Source: Seison nebaliae
Taxonomy: Eukaryota > Rotifera > Pararotatoria > Seisonacea > Seisonidae
Assembly (NCBI GenBank): GCA_023231475.1
Contig: JALJEE010002358.1
Span: forward strand, 1 to 27,909
Direction: 5' to 3'
Length of the DNA stretch: 27,909 nt
Both the position numbers and the translations under genes were made by a program. This document shows positions 11,221 to 19,428 of the stretch, piece after piece (position 1 is the first letter of the stretch; each line of letters begins with the position of its first letter). The notes beneath the pieces are model-generated. The model was given only the letters and a program-made list of their open reading frames with translations. It searched no databases and was not told the origin of the DNA.

Positions 11221-11546
11221 TTAACCATAACGACCTAATAAAACTGGCAGTAACTGACGGAAACGAATACGTCTAAAAGTTCTTCGCCATCCGCGACCTT
11301 TCACCTGTTTGAATAAAAATATTATGATGAAAAATCTCGATGAGTTCAAATAATATTTATCTAACTCCACTTTCTGCATGACTTTCTGGAAAAGTAGCCA
11401 CCGCAGGATCAATGGCACTATTCACGGAATAATCATCCTGAAAAAAATCATTGCAACTAATGTAAAAGTGAGAGAGAATAAACTTCGATAATTTTCGAGA
11501 ATGTACAGGTCAAACATACAATAAGAATTATCAGAGAGAGTTTCAT
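11221..11546 (-). CDS. Cationic peptide precursor B, paralogue of the gene at 8712-9078
   Basis: Three exons, 11546-11484, 11437-11366 and 11304-11221, all phase 0, give 72 aa. The signal exon (MKLSLIILIVCLTCTFS, then KIIE; 21 codons) and the propiece exon (24 codons, starts DDYSVN, contains IDP and FPES) have exactly the lengths found in gene A, and both propiece exons are followed by the donor GTTAGA. The last exon encodes 27 residues starting VKGRGWRRTFRRIRFR: eight Arg, one Lys, no acidic residue, Trp at position 6, then QLLPVLL and a C-terminal GRYG whose last Gly could be amidated. KGRGW plus a run of Arg is shared with A; the C-terminal half is not. The acidic propiece would neutralise the basic peptide until processing. 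Antimicrobial or lytic activity is an inference from charge and amphipathicity. TATA box at 11601-11608. Confidence 0.75.
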
Positions 11547-11600
11547 TTTAATTAAACGGAAACATTTATCGGAAATTAAAATTCACTCGGAATTTTCATA

Positions 11601-11608
11601 GTTTTATA
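11601..11608 (-). promoter_or_regulatory. TATA box of cationic peptide gene B
   Basis: TATAAAAC on the minus strand, 55-62 bp before the ATG at 11546. Between it and the ATG lies TGAAAATTCC (11598-11589), which resembles a kappaB site, but such sites are common by chance in AT-rich DNA and this one is downstream of the TATA box. Confidence 0.45.
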
Positions 11609-11981
11609 GACGACAATACTTACTTAAATTTCTCATTTTTAAGACAATTAAGTCTTTTCTTTATTTTTCCTCAAACAATTGATTCATTTCGTTAGCAGAC
11701 GTCATTAGTCATTTCAAAAGACACTTTCTAATAGTCTTTTACAGTTCCAATGTTTTTTAATTTAATTGTCAATCGACAATAAAACTTCATATTGAGAATT
11801 ATAAGTTCACCTTTTCATATATTGGAAGTCTATTAAAATAGAATTTTGTTATTAAACGAATCATCAATTGTCTTTTAACAATGATATAACAAAGAAAGAA
11901 ATAGAATATGATATATTCAAAGATGGTTCAATTAATAATTGTAATAACGTAATATTGATTAATTATGATAATTTCAATTTA
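11609..11981. other. Intergenic, AT-rich
   Basis: No gene visible. It holds the upstream flank of peptide gene B and the 3' flank of the gene ending at 11982. Confidence 0.45.
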
Positions 11982-13570
11982 TTATTTCTTTTTGTTCGCT
12001 ATTCGTTTTTGTTCAACTGATTTCAGAACGAACCATCTGCCACTCCCTACAAATAGAAGAAATAGAAACGAAATAAAAGAAAGAATACAAATGAAAGAAT
12101 AAAGAAAATTATTATGAATAAAGAATATGAACATATAATTTTCCCGGTTTTGTCCCGTGAGGGTGCGAAATGGTGTTTTTCGATTCGACTATTACTTTTT
12201 AATCCAGAATTGTATGAACGTGATGGACAATCATATACGTGAAGAGACATCTATAATTCAAACATATTCCATAAAATTACATAACTTTAAAAAAACTTTC
12301 AACGAAAATTTTTCCAGATTCATGTGCAAACGTTCTCTAACTCTCTCTTGGATATTTTCAAATGTATTATTCTGTTATTGGGAAATATAGAAAATTATTT
12401 TAAAAAATTTGAAACTCGATCGGCGGTTATCAGAAATGGAGGAAGCTACTAGAGAATTAGAGAATGAGGAAGATGAGTTTAAAGTAAGACTTTCTCTATC
12501 AGTCGTGAATCTATTAGAACACGGAATTTCGTTTCATCTGCACTTTTCTTTTTGATAATCGGCTCCTGTTGAAATAAAAGAAAATTTGATTGACGGCAAT
12601 AATTTTTCTGCTCTATTGGATAGTTGGCAGAATTTTCTTTCATTTTGTCTGTAAACAATTCAATATTTTCATGCATTATTTGAATTAGACGAGTTAAGTC
12701 AATAATTTTCACACCACTATCATGTGCATCATCAAGAAATTCCATACAACTAAGAAAATAGATTGATAACTTCAATAAGAATAAAATGGAATTAACCTCC
12801 ATTTATTTTCATTAATCGATGGGAAATATTTTTGAATTTGGTTAATCATTTCATCGGATTTATGATGTTTTTTAAGATAGAAATCCAAATAATATTCTGT
12901 TCCAATTTTTCCTTGTTCCGTCGTGTTGATTAAAGTGCGAATAGAAAAATGTTGTCCATCTTGAACTAAATGTCTCTTTGATTAGGAGAGAAAATGGGAA
13001 AAAATTAAATATTTAACTTTGCGGACAAAGCAAAGAAAAACTTTGTAATAGAGAGTTAAAGATGATTGAAGAAATTGACCGAAAGTTGTCGGAGTCAATC
13101 GATAATTCTCCGAACTCTCTGTCGGAAAATAACAAGTAATTTGACCTTCTGTTAAATTGAGTTGTTTCAGAACAAATTTGATGAAGTGATCATAGGAAAG
13201 TTCTCCAAATTCCATATCAACAATTATCGGTTTACTTGAGGAATCCACTTTCAATCCTTCATAAACCGTTTCATTCAATGGGACTAGTTTTATTTTTCCT
13301 CTAATATTAAAAAAGATGTAAATAGGGAAAGAAAAAATTAATAAACTCTTGATTATCCTGTTGAATGCACGGGAGACCAATTTGTAATGACACTTCATTC
13401 GATTCGATCACATCAAACTCATAATTGTCCTCAATATCATCGTTCTCCTCCACCGGTTTACATAATTCACAAATATTGGGATTATTTCGATACAGTTTCA
13501 CATTTCGCCAATTGTTCCTTAAAAGTTGAGAATATGAATTGAAATTGAAACTGATGTTTAATGAAAGAAC
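11982..13570 (-). CDS. Protein resembling the C-terminal ubiquitin-like domains of USP7 (5' end not resolved)
   Basis: Seven exons keep one frame: 13570-13347, 13300-13042, 12975-12797, 12749-12491, 12371-12297, 12250-12133 and 12046-11982, about 393 codons, ending RIANKKK. Exon a contains NNWRNVKLYRNNPNICELC and an acidic linker. Exons b-e recall the tandem ubiquitin-like (HUBL) region of USP7: YDHFIKFVLKQLNL and ENYRLTPTTFGQFLQ followed by LYYK, and the exon d/e junction giving FRVLIDSRLIEK then TFENIQERVRERL and LEKFSLK, similar to USP7's last domain (LLRI...HFREVMKRIQ...EKFKF). The final two exons do not resemble the USP7 tail. No catalytic Cys or His box is visible between here and the next gene, so this may be a stand-alone UBL protein, a truncated paralogue, or a family I misread. 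The exon a acceptor (TCTCTCTAG) implies an upstream exon with the ATG, which I could not place. A decayed partial copy lies at 7764-8165. Confidence 0.6.
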
Positions 13571-14018
13571 CTAGAGAGAAAAACAGTTTCACGATGTCTT
13601 AATAATCTACTGCAGAACAAAATTGAATTGAAATTGAATTTATGATGATGGAATTAACCTGAAAAACATATTTTCTTATTACTTGATAGTGAGAGTAATT
13701 TCCTTAAAATTCTTGAGGAATTGTTAGTTAATAAGATTGTTCTATAAACTAAATAAATTGAGATATTCAGAATAACTTTTATTTCGAATGATTAAGAAAG
13801 AAATGATTAATTTAAATTAATATATAATAATATTAAGAATTTAATTCGATTAATAATTTTAATGAAATTAATAAGAAATGGAATAATTTGGAAATAATGA
13901 AAAAAAATATCTGTAAATGGTTGTTGGTAAAATAGTTTTGATGAATTGAACATTTAGGGAACACTGTTTTCGAATATGTTAATCATTCTTTCATTTGCTT
14001 GTTGAAGAGATGTGATGA
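13571..14018. other. Short intergenic stretch; should contain the first exon of the upstream-truncated gene
   Basis: AT-rich. A T-rich tract and CAG acceptor near 13659 and a CTGCAG near 13611 occur on the minus strand, but I could not define a start exon in phase. The SLC36-type gene ends at 14019, leaving little room. Confidence 0.35.
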
Positions 14019-15890
14019 TTAATAACCATTATGTGTGATAGACGATGAATTATGTGATTGAGTTGAAACTTTAATAATTTCATCGATAGTTGAAATAGTT
14101 CCAACGAATGTTCCAACTATTCCAATCAATAAAATAGTTACACTGGAAGCAATCTTCCATATTTTCATTCTTTTCGTTTCATAAGTCGACCAGAAGGTGT
14201 ATAAATCGATTAATGGAGGAAATATGAGGGACATGGCCGAACAAGATATGGAACCAACTAGGGATATAAATAAACCAAGATGTGGAATAGCTAATGCCAT
14301 TACCGCTAAACGACAATAATTATTAGGAAATTTTAAAAATAAATTATAAATTGAACCAGAGAAGGCAATAAGGAGTGTACGGAAAACATATTCACCGTTT
14401 CGATGATATTTATCAGAACGATTTCGGAACATTTTCCTTTTAATAAACGTCCATAAAATTTCTACAGCTACGTATAACTGAAGATTGTACGTTATGAAAA
14501 TAACAATGGCAAACATCACACGTACAGAATCATAAAACATGGATGCTGGCAAATTAAGAGTGATGGAATCCCGAATTAATTCACCATATTTAATGGAACC
14601 ATAAAAGGCCATACCGCAATATAAGATGACGACAGTTGCCATCGAAGTATTGAGTACACCGTTCCAATTTAATAAACGATCTGGATGTTCCATATTATTT
14701 TCTATCGGGAGTATCTAAAAAAGAAAAATTTGTTAATTAAAAGTTTTGGATAGAAAATTTAATTCAAACCAAACCAATTCCTTCGAATGTGAACATTACT
14801 GTTCCAAAGAATATCGGATATTTATCTACACTCTCTACAAATGGAATCTTCGACCAAGGTAATGGATTTCTCACGATACATTGTAGAATAATTCCCAAAC
14901 CTAATTAAAGGGAATTGTTAAAAAATGAAAAATTCCGTTTATTTAAACCGACTACAATGATGATGTTGGCTACTAATGAGAAGGGTGCAAGAATTTTCAA
15001 ATTAGTTATCATGCAATAAGGTACGAGTAGGACTGTAATAATAATAATATAAATTCGAACATTCATTTCAAATTCTGTAGCTATTTCGATGACCTGAAAT
15101 AAATAGGAAATTCAATTTTGCCAACAAAATTAATATTTTTTAACGTCTTTCATATTCGACGCTATAAATACAATATAGACACAACAAAATCCAATTTGAG
15201 TGACTAATAATGTGATGTTAACCAGTGCTCTGCAATTAATTAATAAAATTAGTTTATAATTGATTTTGATGAACTTTCCATATTTTGCATTTTTTATTAA
15301 CCAAAGATTCGGTCCACATTTCAATGATTGTTTTACTACATTTCCATAATCCAATTCTTGTATTCCCGTTCTAAAAATAATTTAAAATTCCATTTTTCTT
15401 ATACATTTCTAACTTCGCTCTCAAATAATGGGCACATTTCACGACAAGTGCCATACAATAAGTAGTAACAAGTGCAAGAAAGAGGAGACCAAACAGACCT
15501 AACTTTCAAATTAGTTCAATAAAGTAGAGAATTAGTAGAGGAGATTGACCCCGGAGAAATAAGATTATACCAGCAGTCCAGCATGCATTACAGCGTAAGG
15601 TAGAGCGAGAATGCCACTGCCAATATTGGCTTTGATAATGTGCATAATCGTTTCCATATCACTAGAGAAAGAAGAATAATTATTTATTGAATTTTGAATT
15701 AAAATATCAACGTCGTTTTTCGATTGGCTGCCGGCAACTCCTTGATTTCCCGTATAATTTGGGAAGCGTGCATATCATCTTCATAGTCATCAGAAGCTTC
15801 TAAATTAGTGGTTGAACTGAAACGATTATCATCGATGGTATTATAGTTCGTAGACGGTTCATTCATTAAAGCAGATGTCATTTCGGACAT
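14019..15890 (-). CDS. SLC36-family proton-coupled amino acid transporter, eight exons
   Basis: Members move small neutral amino acids together with protons across plasma or lysosomal membranes and can feed TORC1 signalling. Exons: 15890-15712, 15661-15571, 15502-15414, 15370-15275, 15229-15145, 15093-14949, 14900-14770, 14714-14019. All phases agree and give 503 aa, a normal length for the family. The N-terminal exon is cytosolic, acidic and unhydrophobic. Exon 2 has the TM1 signature IMHIIKANIGSGILALPYAV. Exons 4-5 give DYGNVVKQSLKCGP and VTQIGFCCVYIVF; exon 6 LKILAPFSLVAN; the exon 6/7 junction GLGIILQC; the exon 7/8 junction ILPIENNMEHPDRLLNWNGV, a hallmark of the family (LPLEN.M..P..F..GVLN). 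About 11 membrane segments can be traced. The start is the first ATG after an in-frame stop-rich stretch. I cannot tell which SLC36 paralogue this is. Confidence 0.92.
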
Positions 15891-16799
15891 TTGAATTAGT
15901 CTCTGCTCCTCAATTTTTGGTTATTTTTTAAAAATATTCTTAACACTATTCTCTTATTTCCCACTTTACATTACAAGAATGTAACATCTGTTCTTTTTGG
16001 AAATGAAATGTTGAAAAATAAAAATATTTAATGAAAGAGAATAATTGCCTACGCAATAACAGAACTATGAAACAATTGAAGGATGATATACTCGTTATGC
16101 TTACAGATGTCCCAGAAACTATATTCCTCCTCTAATATTTATTACCTCATTTATTTCTATATTCAAAACATTAATTTCCGAAGAAAAACTAAAATTTTAA
16201 ACAACGCGCTGATTTCAACCGACCAACTATCTGGTAAATATCATTTTTTCTTTATAAAAATCATTTCCAAATGCTCAAAAGCGTTTGTTTATCTTCTTCT
16301 TATCAATTTTAGTCAAATAACTTTTCAAATGAAGTTTGTAAAAGCGAAGAAGACTTCATAAACAAATAAAAATTGTAAATTTTATTTCGAATAGACATAT
16401 GCGTCAACGTCACTAAAGTTTATTGTTCTTGAACACACCATCTTATACATAATATTTCAGATGATATATTTCATTTAAATTATCTATTACAAAATTAGGC
16501 TATTTTGTTTATTTCAGATTTTAACGATCGTTATCCTACTCAACATCAATATTATGAGTATAGTTAGAATGCGTTTTTTTATTGTTGTCAATTTAATCGG
16601 AGTACATAAATTTACAGGAGTAGAATAAGTGAAAATTATGAAATTCGAACAGATTAAAAAGCACAGAATTATTTTCTTTAAATTTATTTTTATTATACTT
16701 AAAATTATATTTTTTATTTAAAGATTAACTAATCAATTACTGATCAATTTATTTATTAATTATTGTTAATAAAAACAGGCGAGTGTGAAAAAACGGTTA
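15891..16799. other. Intergenic, AT-rich
   Basis: Upstream flank of the transporter. A plus-strand open frame at 16083-16361 (92 codons) is dominated by F, I, K, L, N, S and Y, as expected for random AT-rich DNA, and has no motif; I do not call it a gene. Confidence 0.45.
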
Positions 16800-18060
16800 G
16801 AAAAGAAAATATATATATTTTTTTTATTAATACAACAAATCCCCGTGGGGTACATTGAAAAGAAAACGAGATAACTCAGCTCATGAATTATTGGAAATGA
16901 GTGATTTGCCTTGAACCACGTGAGTACGAAGAGAGTCAGGAATTAAGGAGTAGACACTAAAATTGTTGATCATAAAGCGGGCGGCTTCCAGAGAATTAGG
17001 TACCATTAATGAATAATAATTAGAAAAGAAGCTGATAGGAGAAAAGAATAATTCGCATTGATTAAAAGATGGAGCCGGAAAATCGGATGCAGTAATATAT
17101 TACTGCATCTAACGGAAAATTACTGAGCCGGAAATTAAAAGATCTATAGATTCTACTGATTTTACGTACCTAACCGTGAGAAGAAGTGGTAAGGGTTTAA
17201 TTCTGAGATAGAGAACATGAATGCTCTGTTGAAAGGTTTACCACACCTGAGTAACATCCGTATTGTTCTATTATATGTTCGATCGAGACATCGTAATAAC
17301 TTATGAGTTGTAGATAATGAGACAGCGAAATCGTAGAGTCGAACCGTCGAAATTAGACCTAATGACCGTTGAAGTTACGAACAGTCGAAGTTTCAGCAAA
17401 ATCGGAAAAAATTTGCAACTATGAAAGAAGGAATAGAACATCCGCAAAAATTTTCATCTAATGGAATCAGTCAATTTCGAAGATTTTTTTCTGTTGTCCA
17501 TCTGACAACCCAGAAATTTAATTTCATTCGAAATTATTAAACTGAAATTACTAAATGAAGAGAGATTATGAATGTTCGTCAGAATTTTGGATTTAGATTC
17601 ATTGATTTGAATCCAAATTTTTGCCAATCGAGATTTCACAATATTGAGAATGTTGAGACAATTTTTGGCGGTATTACAACAAATGACCATATCGTCCGCG
17701 TAAGAGTAAAGTACCGGAAAAACAAGACTCCCAATTTTGAAAGAATAATGATTATTTACATGGCACAGAATTTCATCAAATAACTTACTGAAAATCCAAG
17801 GAGCCAATGTGGAACCTTGTCGCACCTTGTAATACCAAAGAATTCAGAGAAACAATAATTCCATTTGACAACACCTTGAGCATTAGTCGATATGAGTTTG
17901 ATGAAATTAATCGAATAAGAGTCGAGACCAGCCTCATCTAGAACTCGTAGTCCCTTTTGTAAATTGACAGAATCGAAAACCTTTGAGTCAATAAAGTAAA
18001 GAACGAACTTCCTATTCACCGAACGACATAATGAGATTAAGAACTTCAACAATACAATTA
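16800..18060 (-). mobile_element. 5'-truncated LINE, reverse transcriptase part
   Basis: On the minus strand, 18056-17756 reads like the first RT motifs (FVLYFIDSKVFDSV, then LRVLDEAGLDSYSINFIK). An overlapping frame, 17825-17454, has RQGSTLAPWIFSKLFDEIL and the catalytic YADDM motif, followed by KSRLAKIWIQINESKSKI and FLGCQMD. The two frames are offset by one shift, so ORF2 is broken. Further down to about 16800 the sequence stays less AT-rich than the flanks, gives only short open pieces, and ends in an AT-rich simple tract (16806-16835) that may be the element's 3' tail. RT order and motifs are those of non-LTR elements. The endonuclease is absent. Clade not determined. Confidence 0.75.
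17086..17109. repeat. 24-bp perfect palindrome inside the LINE remnant
   Basis: Half-site GATGCAGTAATA followed by its exact reverse complement. On either side is a local duplication of agccggaaa near an attaaaaga motif (about 17060-17081 and 17125-17142), so the palindrome lies in the middle of a small repeated block. Confidence 0.65.
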
Positions 18061-18088
18061 GCTGAAGAGTACTTCTACTCGGGGGACA

Positions 18089-18168
18089 GACAATTCGGAG
18101 ACTCGACAATTCGGAGACGTGCCAATTCGGACATGCGACAATTCGGAGACGCGACAATTCGGAGACCA
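18089..18168. repeat. Five tandem copies of a 16-bp unit
   Basis: Units of exactly 16 bp with consensus gacaattcggagacgc start at 18089, 18105, 18121, 18137 and 18153. The third unit is the most diverged. The array abuts the 5' break of the LINE remnant, and on the minus strand it stays open in the same frame as the RT fragment, giving repeated SELS/LRIV motifs. Confidence 0.85.
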
Positions 18169-18383
18169 TTTTTAATACTGTAGTGAATAGTGTAACAAGA
18201 TGGGAAGTTTTCTTGTTAAAAATGTTACTTACGATATGTTAGTACGATATGTAAAACTAAGAATGATTATTAGATTATTTTATAGGTAATACATTCTATA
18301 TGTACATTACTTATAAGATTACATACAAGAATATTATAGTAATATATGTTTGGCTAGCAATATGGTAATCGGACTTTTCTGTA

Positions 18384-18453
18384 ACTCCTAGGACTTTTTT
18401 GCACCCCTTTTTTGAAAGATTGCGAGGTAGGACTTTTTTGCACCCCTAGGAGT
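18384..18453. repeat. 70-bp block: two direct 19-bp repeats between 9-bp inverted ends
   Basis: The 19-mer taggacttttttgcacccc occurs at 18389-18407 and 18428-18446. The block begins with actcctagg (18384-18392) and ends with its reverse complement cctaggagt (18445-18453). A partial third copy (cggactttt) lies at 18370. It resembles a miniature inverted-repeat unit, but no target duplication is evident. Confidence 0.65.
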
Positions 18454-18910
18454 CCAGTTGAAAAATTATGATAGGGGGAAAAATATATTTTATTATGAAT
18501 AAAATTTTTTATCCAAATATAAAAAAAAAGGAATAAAATGTTTAAATGTTTGATTATGAAAACTTTATAAATTACTATTTTTTGATTTTGATAATATTTT
18601 CATTTACATTTTATTCCTTTTATTCAGAATACGCAAAACGGTCCACCATATTTCTTAATATAAAATTAATGACTCTTCCTGAGTAAATCGTTTCGGTTCT
18701 TATGAAACCGAAAGAGAACCATTAATTGGTCTCCAAATATTTTATTTCAAACGTATTGATTTAAATTTTTAAACAAAGTTAGAATATTTCATTCTAAGCA
18801 AAATTGAAAAAAATTTAAGAAAAATATTTATGTCTTGAGAGTTTTTTCTAGCCAAAACCTTTTCGACTTTGGTAGTTAACCGACATCATTATAAGTGATA
18901 TTCGAAGAAT

Positions 18911-18935
18911 TTGTTTTCAGTTTTTCTGAAAACAA
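18911..18935. repeat. Perfect hairpin, 10-bp stem and 5-nt loop
   Basis: TTGTTTTCAG, loop TTTTT, then the exact reverse complement. On the minus strand it contains a polypyrimidine-AG that could act as a splice acceptor. Otherwise no context. Confidence 0.5.
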
Positions 18936-19056
18936 TAAAGGAAAAAGGAAACGTCTAAACTTTCGACGATGAATTTCTGATGCTCATAAATTACTTCAAT
19001 ATCTTATCATTTTAAGTTTAAGGAACTTGTCAGTGTGTTTTATAGTTTACTCTTAC

Positions 19057-19185
19057 CTTTCTCAAACACGTTGTTGGTATTTAGGGTCACAAATGTTTGC
19101 ACGATGTTGTTACGTATAACTTGTAAACAGAATTCATCTTTCGTATACATTCCATTCCAGTATGTAATCTTTTCTAAGAGGACAC
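19057..19185 (-). other. Candidate isolated coding exon, unassigned
   Basis: On the minus strand a 129-nt open segment lies between an acceptor (TATTTATCATCTAG) and a strong donor (AAAG then GTAAGA). It would encode a peptide containing LLEKITYWNGMYTKDEF and VIRNNIVQTFVTLNTN, less AT-biased in composition than the noise around it. A downstream acceptor at the 18911-18935 hairpin would add a short in-phase tail. No family recognised and no start exon found. Its GTAAGA donor differs from the GTT donors of the genes at 1.7-15.9 kb, which argues for a foreign or dead exon. Confidence 0.25.
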
Positions 19186-19188
19186 CTA

Positions 19189-19250
19189 GATGATAAATAA
19201 TAAATGATAAGTAAATAAATAATAAATAATAAACAATATATAAACATATA
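19189..19250. repeat. ATAA-rich simple sequence
   Basis: Imperfect run of ATAA/TAAA units, about 60 bp, immediately next to the candidate exon. Confidence 0.6.
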
Positions 19251-19428
19251 TATGCTTTCGTCAAATTAGTTTAGTAAACGAAAAAATAGTTCTAAATTTA
19301 TTCTCTTTCAAATTCTATAAAAAGTTTAGAATTTGCTCACTTAAATCAAAAACTTTTTTTTAACAGCCCTTTCGTTTTTTGATTTTCTTTTGCCCGATTA
19401 ATACAATTATTAGACGGATAATCATTAA

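Noticed and set aside
11589-11598. kappaB-like TGAAAATTCC near peptide gene B
   Set aside because: One mismatch to the consensus, located between the TATA box and ATG, and not present at the same place in gene A; expected by chance in AT-rich DNA.
12157-12390. Plus-strand 77-codon open frame
   Set aside because: Lies opposite exons e and f of the minus-strand gene, whose frames and splice phases fit; no ATG start and no motif.
12436-12555. Plus-strand 39-codon frame starting MEEATRELENEEDEF with a following GTAAG
   Set aside because: It is antisense to an intron and exon d of the minus-strand gene. Although the start is echoed in the duplicate near 7981, there is no continuing exon, and the similarity is explained by the duplication of the whole segment.
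16083-16361. Plus-strand 92-codon frame upstream of the transporter
   Set aside because: Composition is that of random AT-rich sequence; no motif, signal peptide or splice context.
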